The notes beneath the pieces were generated by a model. That model was not told the DNA's origin and ran no database searches. It saw only the letters and a program-made list of their open reading frames with translations. A stretch of 64,000 bases of DNA from Glaciibacter superstes DSM 21135 (lineage in GTDB: Bacteria > Actinomycetota > Actinomycetes > Actinomycetales > Microbacteriaceae): assembly GCF_000421145.1 (NCBI RefSeq), contig NZ_ATWH01000011.1, positions 124,001-188,000 on the forward strand, read 5' to 3'. Of this stretch, positions 52,266 through 61,192 are shown piece after piece. The position numbers and the translations under genes were made by a program. How positions within the stretch are numbered: the stretch's first letter is position 1; each line of letters starts with the position of its first letter.

Positions 52266-53176
52266 GACTCGGACTTGTCCTTTCTGAAGCCGCGAACGGC
52301 CTGCGGCGCAATGCGTCGATGGTGGTTTCCGTCGTTCTGGTTACCTTCATTTCACTGACATTCGTCGGCGCGGCAATCCTGATGCAGATGCAGATTGGCC
52401 AGATGAAGAACTTCTGGTACGACCGCGCGCAGGTCGGCATCTACATGTGCACGGCCATCTCACCTGGCGAGACCTGCACGGCAGGAGAAGCGAACGAGGA
52501 ACAGATCGCGGCCGTTGAAGCGCAGTTGAAGTCTCCGACGCTCGCCCAGTTCGTCGACAAGTACTACTTCGAGACCCACGAGCAGGCATTCGAGAACTTC
52601 AAGAAGCAGTTCGAGGGGAACCCGGTTGCCGACTATGTGACGCCTGACCAGCTGAACCAGACGTTCTGGGTGAATCTCACTGATCCGTCGCAGTCCGACG
52701 TGATGGTGGAGAGCTTCTCCGGTGTGGCCGGAGTGGAGAACGTGACGGATCAGCGAAAATACCTCGACCAGATCTTCTCCGTACTGAACGCCGCGAGCTT
52801 CACGGCCATCGGCATCGCTGTGCTTATGTTGGTCGCCGCAGCCCTGCTCATCGCCACCACGATCCGCCTCTCTGCCTATTCGCGGCGTCGTGAGCTCGGC
52901 ATCATGCGGCTCGTCGGGGCATCGAACCGATTCATCCAGACCCCGTTCGTGCTGGAAGGCGTGTTTGCTGCCCTTCTTGGCTCCCTCCTGGCGGGAGGGG
53001 CGATCGTGGCGATCGTGCAGTGGTTCGTGCAGGGGTACCTCGGGGCGCGGTTCAGCGGGTTCGCACTAATCGGCATGGAAGATGCCCTGGTGGTGGTGCC
53101 GATCCTGCTTGTCGTCGGCGCCGTGCTGGCGGCGTTCTCCGCGAACTTCGCGATCAGCCGTTATCTGAGGGTCTGA
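52262..53176 (+). CDS. ftsX: Cell-division membrane protein FtsX
   Basis: 304 residues, four transmembrane segments and a large extracellular loop between TM1 and TM2 (about 55-175) that contacts hydrolase partners. '[35 protein letters not shown]' and '[34 protein letters not shown]' are characteristic. The loop carries a cysteine pair ([14 protein letters not shown]). ATGA overlap with ftsE. Confidence 0.95.
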   Translation: MRLGLVLSEAANGLRRNASMVVSVVLVTFISLTFVGAAILMQMQIGQMKNFWYDRAQVGIYMCTAISPGETCTAGEANEEQIAAVEAQLKSPTLAQFVDKYYFETHEQAFENFKKQFEGNPVADYVTPDQLNQTFWVNLTDPSQSDVMVESFSGVAGVENVTDQRKYLDQIFSVLNAASFTAIGIAVLMLVAAALLIATTIRLSAYSRRRELGIMRLVGASNRFIQTPFVLEGVFAALLGSLLAGGAIVAIVQWFVQGYLGARFSGFALIGMEDALVVVPILLVVGAVLAAFSANFAISRYLRV

Positions 53177-53271
53177 GCTCCGCCGCGTCACGGTCATCAT
53201 CCACCCACTAGACTGATGGGCTGCGTGCCATGCAGGCGCCAGAGCTAAACAGTCAGAGCGAGGAGTATGCC

Positions 53272-53748
53272 GTGCCAAGGGAACGAGGCGAGAAGGTCGT
53301 TGCGACCAATCGCAAGGCGCGACACGACTACACGATCGAGGACACCTTCGAGGCCGGGATGGTCTTGAGTGGCACCGAGGTGAAGTCGTTGCGCGCCGGT
53401 CGAGCCTCCCTCGTCGACGGATATGCCTTCATCGAAGCCGGGGAGGCGTGGCTCGATGCCGTGCACATCCCGGAGTACACCGCAGGCACCTGGACGAACC
53501 ACCCGCCGCGACGTAAGCGCAAGCTGTTGCTGCACAAAAAAGAGATTCTCAAGATCAGCCACAAGACGAAAGAGGGTGGGTACACCCTCGTTCCGTTGAA
53601 GATCTACTTCAGCGATGGTCGGGCCAAGGTCGAGATCGCCGTCGCCAAGGGTAAGAAGGAATACGACAAGCGCCAGACGCTGCGCGAGCGCCAAGACAAG
53701 CGTGAGTCAGACAGGGCGATGTCCGCGCGAAAGCACCTCGGCGAATAA
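53272..53748 (+). CDS. smpB: SsrA-binding protein
   Basis: 158 residues from a GTG at 53272, preceded by GAGGAG with 7-nt spacing. It delivers tmRNA to stalled ribosomes. Motifs: [44 protein letters not shown], '[17 protein letters not shown]' and the basic C-terminal tail ([23 protein letters not shown]). A TAGACT hexamer at 53209-53214 suggests a promoter with a leader of about 50 nt. ssrA itself lies 900 nt downstream. Confidence 0.97.
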   Translation: MPRERGEKVVATNRKARHDYTIEDTFEAGMVLSGTEVKSLRAGRASLVDGYAFIEAGEAWLDAVHIPEYTAGTWTNHPPRRKRKLLLHKKEILKISHKTKEGGYTLVPLKIYFSDGRAKVEIAVAKGKKEYDKRQTLRERQDKRESDRAMSARKHLGE

Positions 53749-53762
53749 GGCAGTGGTACTCG

Positions 53763-54509
53763 ATGCCCGTCTCCCCTCGAATCCCGGTGCCCGGCACCTA
53801 CAACTTCAGGGAGCCGGGCGGCTACCCTGCGGAGGCCGGGATGGTGCGGCCTGGCAAGCTCTTTCGCTCCGACGGTCTGCACAGCCTCGGGGACGACGGA
53901 CGGGCAGAGCTCTCCCTCCTTGGCGTGCGAACGGTGATCGACCTGCGTGACGATTTCGAAGCATCCGCTCAGCCAGACGCGCTCGACGGTCTTGACCTTG
54001 AGGTCGTGCGTCTTCCGGTGTTCGAAGGGCGCGGTTCGTCTGACGGTACCAACGCGATTGCCCTGTCGTCGCTGTACGAGCGTGTGGTGACCGAGCACTC
54101 TGAGGTGGTTGTCGAAGCGCTCCGTCGGATTGCCGGCAGCGGCGACGCCGCCGTGCTGGTGCATTGCACGGCTGGAAAGGACCGCACCGGGATCGTCGTG
54201 GCTCTTGCCCTGCTCGCCGTTGGCGTGGATCGTGCGCTGGTGGTTGAGGACTACGCGGCGTCACAGTCGAATCTCGACGGCGCCTGGCTGAACGAGATGC
54301 TGGCACTCATCGCCCGCTACGGAGTCGAAGAGACGCCGGAGTTGCGGGTGCTGCTGGGTGGGAGTCCGCCAGAGGTGCTCGACGACATGCTCGATGTGAT
54401 CGAGGAGCGCCACGGGTCGATCCACAAGTACCTGCTGGCGTCTGGGCTGAGCCAGGGCGATCTCGCCCGGCTGCAGCGGGTGCTTGTCGAAACGCCCGAT
54501 TTGACGTAG
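53763..54509 (+). CDS. Tyrosine-protein phosphatase (Y_phosphatase3 / MptpB-like)
   Basis: 248 residues. The active-site loop is HCTAGKDRTG with C135 and R141. 'NFREPGGYPAEAGMVRPGKLFRSDGLHSL' and VIDLRDDFE at the N-terminus are typical of this family, which acts on phosphotyrosine and, in relatives, phosphoinositides. It sits 14 nt after smpB and before ssrA; whether it shares a function with trans-translation is unknown. Its last codons contain the promoter of the tmRNA leader. Confidence 0.92.
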   Translation: MPVSPRIPVPGTYNFREPGGYPAEAGMVRPGKLFRSDGLHSLGDDGRAELSLLGVRTVIDLRDDFEASAQPDALDGLDLEVVRLPVFEGRGSSDGTNAIALSSLYERVVTEHSEVVVEALRRIAGSGDAAVLVHCTAGKDRTGIVVALALLAVGVDRALVVEDYAASQSNLDGAWLNEMLALIARYGVEETPELRVLLGGSPPEVLDDMLDVIEERHGSIHKYLLASGLSQGDLARLQRVLVETPDLT

Positions 54510-54512
54510 AAT
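54484..54512 (+). promoter_or_regulatory. Strong sigma-70 promoter upstream of ssrA
   Basis: TTGTCG (54484-54489) and TAGAAT (54507-54512) with the ideal 17-nt spacer, within the 3' end of the phosphatase gene. Transcription would begin near 54519, about 130 nt before mature tmRNA. Confidence 0.7.
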
Positions 54513-54574
54513 AAAAGGCTGCACCGGGTACAGTCGTGGTTCTTCGATCATGGTTGTTGGCGGGTGCGGATTTG

Positions 54575-54591
54575 GAAACTCAACAGCGTGT
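54575..54591 (+). promoter_or_regulatory. rRNA-leader-like element in the pre-tmRNA leader
   Basis: GGAAACTCAACAGCGTG lies between the strong promoter and tmRNA. It closely resembles the GAGAACTCAACAGTGTG element that I recall in actinobacterial rRNA-operon leaders. A shared role in processing or antitermination is inference. Confidence 0.45.
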
Positions 54592-54651
54592 GACAGTGAC
54601 CCACCTCAAATCAGCCAGACCTCAATCGGTCAGTCTGATGCAGGTGCGCAT

Positions 54652-55026
54652 GGGGATGATCGGTTTCGACATTGCCTGCGCAATTATGAGAAGCGGGTCG
54701 AGGATGCAGGGTTATCTCGTAAACGATCTCTGCAAACTATAAGTGCCAATTCAAAGCGCACTGACTTCGCTCTCGCTGCCTAAGCGAGCGCACTAAAGAA
54801 GTCCGTCAGACCGGGAATGCTCTCTACCCGGATCCTGGCGCCAACTAGAGAGCTTGCTTCTACATTGAGCCGCGGGGTGTAGAGGGACTCTAACGAGGGC
54901 TGGGCTTGTCGGATTAGGTGCCAGTGGCAAATTCCGGAGCCGAGTAGAACGATTTCACTGGATATACCCGTAGAAGGCATATGACCACAGCAGTGGACGG
55001 GGGTTCAATTCCCCCCATCTCCACCA
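54652..55026 (+). ncRNA. ssrA: tmRNA (transfer-messenger RNA)
   Basis: About 375 nt. It starts GGGGATGATCGGTTTCGAC, the standard tmRNA 5' end, and closes with the tRNA-like T-arm GGGTTCAATTCCCCCC and CATCTCCACCA, where the acceptor stem GGGGATG pairs with CATCTCC and CCA is encoded. The resume frame at 54745 encodes ANSKRTDFALAA and then TAA, a normal actinobacterial proteolysis tag. It frees stalled ribosomes together with SmpB. Confidence 0.97.
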
Positions 55027-55055
55027 TCGTCGCTGTCACACGTTGTCGAACGAAA

Positions 55056-55086
55056 GAGGTCACCCGTCACGGGTGGCCTCTTTTTT
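55056..55086 (+). terminator. Intrinsic terminator of ssrA
   Basis: GAGGTCACCCG pairs with CGGGTGGCCTC around a TCA loop (one G-U pair), followed by six T residues at 55081-55086. It is the clearest intrinsic terminator in the window. Confidence 0.93.
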
Positions 55087-55222
55087 CGGGACTCAGTCGT
55101 CTCGGAGCGCACCGCTGCTTTGGCGCCCCGAGAACTGAGGTGATCTATTCTGTTTCGTTCGCAAAAGCCGTACATTAATTGCGTGACCCCGGCAAAGTCG
55201 CCGAGCCCGCGAATGGCGGAAC

Positions 55223-56770
55223 ATGACCGAATCATCTGGAGTAAGGGGGCGCAGGAGCAGGCGGCCTGCGGTGGCTGTCATCGGCGCGGTCTCCATCGCT
55301 CTCCTTGCAGGTGGCTGCACGGCGGAAACTGTAGCTACGCCCTCCGACGAGAGCACGACGGTCGCCTGGACGAGTTGCGGTGAGCGTCTCGAATGCGCCA
55401 CTGTCCCTGTGCCCCTGGACTGGGGCGACGTGAATGGCGAGACAATTGACCTCGCGGTGATCAAACACGCGGCGAGCAAGCCTGACCAGAAGATCGGAAC
55501 GATCTTCACCGACCCCGGCGGACCGGGCGACACCGGCGTCGGCTTCGTCAAGGACGCCGGCGATGAACTCGACGGGTGGGGCGACGGGCGATTCGACTGG
55601 ATCGGTTGGGACCCCAGAGGCACATACGGCAGTACCCCGGTGAAATGCTTTCGAACGGACGCCGAGGAGGCCGAGTTCTGGGACGGCGTTCGGGTCCGAC
55701 CACGACGGCCGAGCCTGAGGCATTCACGGTGCTGACCACCGAACTCGCCCAGCGGTGCGACGAAGTCATGGGACCGGTCCTCTCGCACATTTCAACGGCC
55801 GACACCGCGCGAGACCTCGATCGGCTTCGCCAACTCGTTGGCGAGGAGAAGCTGACCTACGTCGGTCTCTCGTATGGCACGATGATCGGCCAGACCTACG
55901 CCAAACATGTTTCCTGAACACGTTCGCGCCATGTACCTCGACGGCCTTGTCGATCCGGTCGCATACACGACAGACGCCGAGACGCGGTCCGCCAGTGGTG
56001 CGTCGGGCACCGACGAGGTGTTCGCCCAGTTCCTCGCGACCTGCGACACGGCAGGACCCGATCGGTGCGCACTCGCCGGTCACGGTGAGACCGCCGCCGA
56101 ACGGGTCGACGGGCTCTTCGAGCGGGCGAGGCAAGGGCCGATCCCGGCACCGAACGCCAGCCCTGCCGGCGATCTCACCTACAGCGACCTGGTGGTCTCG
56201 TCGTACGCGGCACTCCGGAGACCCGAGCTCTGGCCCGACTACGCCGAGCAGCTGAACGCCGCAGCCGAAGGCGATGCCTCGGCTCTGGCCACTGCTGCTG
56301 CTCCATCCCGCGGCCCCGGAATGTGGGCAGAGGCGACGAAGTCCTCCGCCATTTCCTGCCTCGACGGACCCGCTTCCAAGCCGGTGAGCGACTGGCCGAC
56401 GGTGATCGACGATCTCACCGATGTCAGCAGCCTGAGCGGGCCGATCCAGGGTTGGTGGTTGTGGGCTCCCTGTGCCTCTGACTGGCCGGCGAGTAGCGCC
56501 GATCGCTACACAGGCCCGTGGGACGCCGAAACCGAGGTTCCGATCCTGCTCGTCGGCACGCGGTACGACCCGGCGACCAGTTATCAGAACGCAGTGCGTT
56601 CAGAGAAACTCCTCGGCAACGCGATCCTGCTCACTCATGAAGGGTATGGTCACCTGAGTTTCCAAGACCCGAGCCAGTGCATTGAAGAAGCAAAGACGCG
56701 CTACCTCGTCGACCTCGAAACACCGGCACCAGGCACGGTGTGCCAGTCCGACAAGAAGCCGTTCATGTGA
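55223..56770 (+). pseudogene. Secreted alpha/beta-hydrolase peptidase (tripeptidyl aminopeptidase-like), two frameshifts
   Basis: Three overlapping frames together make one roughly 515-residue S33-type peptidase. Part 1 (55223 to about 55695) has a lipoprotein signal ending LLAGGC, then FTDPGGPGDTG and WIGWDPRGTYGS. Part 2 (about 55695-55908) carries the nucleophile motif YVGLSYGTMIGQTYA. Part 3 (from about 55907) has the acid in GTRYDPATSY and the histidine in GYGHLSF. The first shift fits a lost G in CGGGTCC near 55693, the second an extra A in CCAAACATG near 55908. Both are in homopolymers and cancel, so either two mutations or two read errors. All catalytic residues survive in the virtual protein. 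Confidence 0.85.
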
Positions 56771-56797
56771 CGTGACGCCCACACCCTTCGCGCCCCC

Positions 56798-56881
56798 AGA
56801 GGAAAGAACTCAGAGGAAAGAACTCAGAGGAAAGAACTCAGAGGAAAGAACTCAGAGGAAAGAACTCAGAGGAAAGAACTC
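56798..56881. repeat. 14-bp tandem repeat, six exact copies
   Basis: The unit AGAGGAAAGAACTC repeats six times without error from 56798 to 56881. The top strand is purine-rich, in sharp contrast to the GC-rich surroundings. It starts 28 nt after the peptidase stop and ends 10 nt before the stop of the convergent lipoprotein gene. The unit is not a multiple of three, so it is not coding. Confidence 0.97.
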
Positions 56882-56891
56882 AGACTGGGAC

Positions 56892-57410
56892 CTAACGGGC
56901 GGCACCCTGGAGGGTGCCACTGACCTGACCGTCCATGTCCAGGATGAGGCAGCTCACCACGTGGTCGTCCATTTCTGTCCAGCTCTGTTCGGTCGGAGTT
57001 AGATAACTGTAGTTCAGCGCCGATGAGTCGTATGGAATCCCGGCGAACGCTTCGAACTGCGCGGCGCAGCCTTGTTCGGCAGCGGCTGTCACAGCATCTT
57101 CACCCGGAAACTCTGCGCCGGGCAGTTCGAGTTCGTAATACACCTCGTAGTCGTGACTTTCGCTGCACGGGACGATGGGCACGCTCGAGACGGTCTCAGC
57201 GGTGACGTCGTTCATGCAGTCTCCGACGGCGAGGTCGTAGACATCCGTTTCGCTGCCCTCGCCGGCACCAGGCGTCGCCGTCTCCTGGTCGGACTGCTTC
57301 GGGAAGAGATCGCTGATGGCACTGCAGCCGGCCAGTACGCCGCCGGCGATGGCCAACGCGGCGACGGTGAGGGAAATGCGTCGCACACGGGTGGATCGAA
57401 GTGACGTCAC
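56892..57410 (-). CDS. Septum_form-family lipoprotein
   Basis: 172 residues from a GTG at 57410 (upstream frame to 57536 is shadow of the phosphatase gene). A lipoprotein signal ends LAGC (about residue 25). The domain has 'DLAVGDCMNDVT...VPIVPCSESHDYEVYYELELPG' and TEQSWTEMDDHVVSCLIL, the pattern of the actinobacterial septum-formation family (PF13845), with conserved cysteines. Role in the cell envelope is assumed from the family name only. It lies 10 nt after the upstream phosphatase. Confidence 0.88.
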   Translation of the reverse strand: MTSLRSTRVRRISLTVAALAIAGGVLAGCSAISDLFPKQSDQETATPGAGEGSETDVYDLAVGDCMNDVTAETVSSVPIVPCSESHDYEVYYELELPGAEFPGEDAVTAAAEQGCAAQFEAFAGIPYDSSALNYSYLTPTEQSWTEMDDHVVSCLILDMDGQVSGTLQGAAR

Positions 57411-57420
57411 TGGGATCTCT

Positions 57421-58266
57421 CTAGGTTCTCGGCGTGCGGTTCGTCGGCGCCCGGTTCGTCGGTGCCTGGAGTGCGGCCAGCGTCGCCTGGTGGAGGATGC
57501 CGTTGGTTGCCAGTGCGCTTCCGTGCCATGGCCCATCCTGCCCGTCGACCGAGGTGAAGCGTCCGCCGGACTCTTCGACGATGGGCGCCAGCGCAGCCAT
57601 ATCGTACGGCTGCAGGTCGAACTCGCCCGCGATGTCTATGAGTCCCTCTGCGAGCAGCATGTACGACCACATGTCGCCGTATGCGCGAGTGCGCCAGACC
57701 TGGCGGCTGAGGGCTACGAGCTGATCGAGGTGGCCTGCCTGATCCCACTGCTGGATGCTGTTGTAGCTGAGGGAAGCATCGGTGAGATCGGAAACCCGGG
57801 ACACTTGCAGGCGTATCGGGGCTGCGCCGGGTGTGCGTTCGTCGGTCATCCAGGCGCCGCCTCCTGTGGTCGCCCACCAGCGCTTCCCGAGGGCGGGAGC
57901 ACTGACAACGCCAAGAACGGGTACACCGTCGATTGCCAGTGAGATGAGAGTGGCCCAGATCGGTACGCCGCGCAGGAAGTTCGCCGTGCCGTCGATGGGG
58001 TCGATGATCCACTGTCGGTCTGTCGGCCCTTCTGTTCCGTACTCCTCGCCCAGGATGCCGTCCGATGGGCGAGAGTCGGCGAGACCGGAGCGGATGACAC
58101 GCTCAACGGCCTGATCGGCATCCGTCACCGGAGTGCGGTCTGGCTTGGTGGTCACGACGAGGTCGAGGGCGCGGAACCGATCGCGGGAGATTGTGTCTGC
58201 GGCATCAGCAAGCCGGATCGCGACCGCGAGGTCGTCGTCGAGAGAGTACGAAGCGGGAGGAGTCAT
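57421..58266 (-). CDS. hisN: Inositol monophosphatase-family phosphatase, HisN-like
   Basis: 281 residues from an ATG at 58266. Metal site 1 is GEEYG (E74, E75) and the signature DPIDGTANF (D89, D92) with GVPIWATLISLA; the second motif is PYDMAALAPIVEESGG. The sequence pattern fits the actinobacterial histidinol-phosphatase HisN (histidine step 9), but inositol or PAP phosphatases look similar. GTGAGG abuts the ATG with no spacing, so the start may be the GTG two codons upstream. Confidence 0.85.
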   Translation of the reverse strand: MTPPASYSLDDDLAVAIRLADAADTISRDRFRALDLVVTTKPDRTPVTDADQAVERVIRSGLADSRPSDGILGEEYGTEGPTDRQWIIDPIDGTANFLRGVPIWATLISLAIDGVPVLGVVSAPALGKRWWATTGGGAWMTDERTPGAAPIRLQVSRVSDLTDASLSYNSIQQWDQAGHLDQLVALSRQVWRTRAYGDMWSYMLLAEGLIDIAGEFDLQPYDMAALAPIVEESGGRFTSVDGQDGPWHGSALATNGILHQATLAALQAPTNRAPTNRTPRT

Positions 58267-58467
58267 CCTCACAAGAATACTGATGTTCGCCACTGTTGAG
58301 CGTGCGCCGTCCTGAGCTTGTCGAAGGGTCGAAACCACGGTTCTTATCACGCCCAGACCGTCGCTGCGAGTTACGAATTCTGTGTGCCATGACCGATTCG
58401 CATCGAGCGCTTCCGTGATGCTAATGTTGGTCCTCGGCTCGGGGTATTCGAAACCGAGGCCAGCCAC

Positions 58468-58543
<76 letters not shown>

Positions 58544-58552
58544 GTCACTGGG

Positions 58553-58597
58553 CCTGAGCCCCGTAGTTACCTAACAACTACGGGGCTCAGGTGTTTT
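58553..58597 (+). terminator. Intrinsic terminator of tRNA-Lys
   Basis: CCTGAGCCCCGTAGTT (58553-58568) and AACTACGGGGCTCAGG (58576-58591), a perfect 16-bp stem with a 7-nt loop, followed by TGTTTT. Nine nt after the tRNA CCA. Confidence 0.88.
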
Positions 58598-58746
58598 CAC
58601 ACATACCCACAGCGACACTCAAGTCGTCAGAAACTCGTCAAAAACCCCCGCAGACTCGCCCTCCGCGAGCCTCGTCACCCGGTTGTTTCGGGGTATTCCC
58701 CGTTGACCTCCGGGTGGTGCCGGGAGTCCGGTCCTACCTACGAGGT

Positions 58747-58953
58747 ATGAACGATCCTCGCCCCTTCGCAGAGCTGCCGAGCCGTCTTGAGCGACTGCTT
58801 ACGGTGCAGCAGCTTTCGGACTACCTCGGCGTGCCGGTCAAGACGCTCTACGAGTGGCGCACACAGAAGGTCGGTCCTCGCGCGGTCAAGGTGGGGCGTA
58901 CGCTGCGCTATCCCGAGAGTCACGTGATCGACTGGCTGGAGGAGCAGTCGTGA
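58747..58953 (+). CDS. xis: Excisionase-like helix-turn-helix protein
   Basis: 68 residues from an ATG at 58747. 'LLTVQQLSDYLGVPVKTLYEWRTQKVGPRAVKVGRTLRYPESHVIDWLEEQ' is the standard MerR/Xis-type HTH_17 domain that guides integrase for excision. It overlaps the integrase start by 4 nt. The frame is open upstream to 58591 but that part runs through the terminator. Confidence 0.9.
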   Translation: MNDPRPFAELPSRLERLLTVQQLSDYLGVPVKTLYEWRTQKVGPRAVKVGRTLRYPESHVIDWLEEQS

Positions 58954-60185
58954 GCCGCCCCGTTCAGCCGCTGGGCACCTACGGGTCGATTTCGGTGAGA
59001 AAGCTCGGTGCGAAGTATGCGGCCACCACGCGCTACCGCGACATGGACGGCGACTACCTCCGCATTCAGGCCGCGGCAACCAGCGAGACAAAGGCCACGA
59101 ATGCGCTCAAGGCGAAGATCGCCGAGCAAGTGGACACAGCGGGCGATAGTGACCTGGATCGCAACACCAGCCTGCGCGACCTCGCGAGCTACTGGCTGGA
59201 GGAGGTTCGCGTTACCGGCCGGCAGGCTCCGCAGACGCTCGATGCCTACGAGCGCAGTCTGGAGGTGGTCGTGCTCCCGGCGCTCGGTCAGTTGCGGCTA
59301 CGGGAGCTGACCGTCGGCCGCGTCGATCGGTTCCTGAAGGCACTGGCACCCCAACACCCGTCGCGCGCCCGTCGGGCCAAGATCGTGCTCGCGCTGGTCT
59401 TTGACCTCGCCGTGCGACACGACGCGGTAGGCAAGAACCCGGTGCGCGACACCGCGCCCGTTCCGCGCGGACGCAAGGAGATTCGCAGCCTCGACCACGC
59501 CGAACTTGCGCGGCTGCGTGACGCCGTGGCGAAGTGGCGCACGGGCGAGAAGGTGCACGGTCCCAAGCCCGATGGTCAGCTCGCCGACGTCATCGAAACG
59601 ATCCTTGGTACCTCTGCGCGCATCGGCGAAGCGCTGGCGATCCGCAAGTGCGACGTCGACATGACCGTCTCGCCGCCGGAGGTCACGATCAGCGGAACAC
59701 TCGTGCAGCGCAGGGGGCACAGTCTGTACCGGCAGCCTCAGGTCAAGCACTCGAAGGACTGGCGAATCATCGCCGTGCCGAGCTACACGGCCCAAGCCAT
59801 TCGCTCACGGCTCGCGATGCTGGGCAACGTGCCTGACGATCACCCGATCTTCAGCACCCGCAATGGCACGTTTATCTCCCCGAACAACCTGCGCCGCCAG
59901 CTTCGCGCCGTGCTCGCGTCAGCGGGGCTGCCGGAGGACCTCGACCTGAGCGATATCACCCCGCACACATTCCGCAAGACCGTAGCCCCGACGATTGACC
60001 AGGCAGCCTCCATAGACCTCGCCGCAGAACTGCTCGGCCACGCCTCGAAGGAGGTCACCGAGACCTACTACGTTCAGCCTACGAAGCGGGTGAACCCGGT
60101 CACGGCGGAGATTCTCGAACGATTAGCTCCCGACGGCGGCGGGTCGACGCTCGGCAGCGCTGAGCTGGACGGCGACGGCGTGTGA
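58950..60185 (+). CDS. int: Tyrosine site-specific integrase
   Basis: 411 residues from a GTG at 58950. An N-terminal Arm-type region, a SAM-like core-binding domain (about 75-165), and the catalytic domain: R224 (GTSARIGEALAI), K266 or K269 (VKHSKDW), H339 and R342 (PHTFRKT), H364 (LLGHASKEV) and the nucleophile Y373 or Y374 (ETYYVQP). All are intact, so the enzyme should be active. It recombines attP with the tRNA-Lys attB. Confidence 0.95.
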   Translation: MSRPVQPLGTYGSISVRKLGAKYAATTRYRDMDGDYLRIQAAATSETKATNALKAKIAEQVDTAGDSDLDRNTSLRDLASYWLEEVRVTGRQAPQTLDAYERSLEVVVLPALGQLRLRELTVGRVDRFLKALAPQHPSRARRAKIVLALVFDLAVRHDAVGKNPVRDTAPVPRGRKEIRSLDHAELARLRDAVAKWRTGEKVHGPKPDGQLADVIETILGTSARIGEALAIRKCDVDMTVSPPEVTISGTLVQRRGHSLYRQPQVKHSKDWRIIAVPSYTAQAIRSRLAMLGNVPDDHPIFSTRNGTFISPNNLRRQLRAVLASAGLPEDLDLSDITPHTFRKTVAPTIDQAASIDLAAELLGHASKEVTETYYVQPTKRVNPVTAEILERLAPDGGGSTLGSAELDGDGV

Positions 60186-60199
60186 GGGCTTGGGGATGC

Positions 60200-61192
60200 T
60201 CAGACGTCGAGTAACTTTGCGTCGGCGTGTACCTGAGCGAGCACGTCATCGAAGGTCGGTGGTTGCTCGGTGCCGTAGTAGAGGTCGCGCATGGCGGCAT
60301 CGTGTTCTGCCTGGAGGCGCTCGGCGAGTGGCGAGGCGGCATCGAAGGCGGGCGATGCGGCGAACCCGCCCTCGGGCAGGGGCAGATCGGGCTTGCCGAA
60401 CGCGGCGGAGACCTCGCGGGCGCTGTTGAGGATCTCGGCCACGAGGCTCCTGTCGGCGAACAGGTCGCGCACGGCGGGCGTGAGTAGCAGAGCGTGGATG
60501 TCGTAGAGCTGGCGTCCGATGCGCGGCCAGCCGTGGGGGCCTGTGGTTGCGTCGGGATTGCCGGCGAAGTTATTGACGCGCAGCAGCTTCTCCAGCAGCG
60601 TGCGGCCAGGGTGCAGGATCGGGACGTCGAAGGATGCCAGGTCGTTCCACGTGCTGGTGTCGAAGCGCGCGGCGTCGAGTTCTCGGCTGAGCAGCGACGT
60701 CACCGGGTGGTTGGCGTGCGGGTTCGGCCCGCCGGACTGCCCCAGCTCGACGAGGATCGCGGCGGGGTCGGCGATCGCGCCCGGTGTGCCGCGGTGTTCC
60801 AGCGGCGGATTCAGGTAGCCCGCGCGATGGAACGTGCCGGAGTTGCCGCCCGCGGTGACGTCCGACGGTTCCGCGCCGGTGGCTGCAGCAGCACTGGCGA
60901 GGATGTTACGTAGCGCGCGTTGCTCGGCGTTCTTCGACGGGTACTGGCCGATGACGAGCAGGTCGAGGTCTTCGGAGAATCGGCGGATGATCCGCAGCTT
61001 CTCCAGACTTGTACCGCCCTTAAAAACGATCTCGTCGGGGTGCGCGGTTGTGATCGAGCGCAGCGCCTCGCAAACCCAGTAGTCCTTCTCTACGGCGAGT
61101 GGCTGCACCCCGAGGCGTTCCGCGGCGGCGAGGATCGTGTCGCGGAACACCCCCGGATCGTCATCCCGCCACAGTGTCGCCTCTTCGTTCAT
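60200..61192 (-). CDS. abiEii: AbiEii-type nucleotidyltransferase toxin
   Basis: 330 residues. The nucleotidyltransferase motif is FKGGTSLEKL (GGTS, 59-62) with FSEDLDLLV (D75 and D77) as metal ligands; QLYDIHALL belongs to the C-terminal part. These toxins of type IV TA and abortive-infection systems modify tRNA or other targets with NTPs and stop growth after phage infection. It overlaps the AbiEi gene by 4 nt, the usual order antitoxin then toxin. Confidence 0.92.
   Translation of the reverse strand: MNEEATLWRDDDPGVFRDTILAAAERLGVQPLAVEKDYWVCEALRSITTAHPDEIVFKGGTSLEKLRIIRRFSEDLDLLVIGQYPSKNAEQRALRNILASAAAATGAEPSDVTAGGNSGTFHRAGYLNPPLEHRGTPGAIADPAAILVELGQSGGPNPHANHPVTSLLSRELDAARFDTSTWNDLASFDVPILHPGRTLLEKLLRVNNFAGNPDATTGPHGWPRIGRQLYDIHALLLTPAVRDLFADRSLVAEILNSAREVSAAFGKPDLPLPEGGFAASPAFDAASPLAERLQAEHDAAMRDLYYGTEQPPTFDDVLAQVHADAKLLDV

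Noticed and set aside
54510-54651. A degenerate rRNA fragment upstream of tmRNA
   Set aside because: Only the leader-like 17-mer resembles rRNA-operon sequence; no 16S or 23S core motifs were recognised.
56682-57002. Open frame through the 14-bp repeats
   Set aside because: The KELRGKNSEERTQ-type peptide is only the translation of the tandem repeat out of any gene context; no RBS and it overlaps two real genes.
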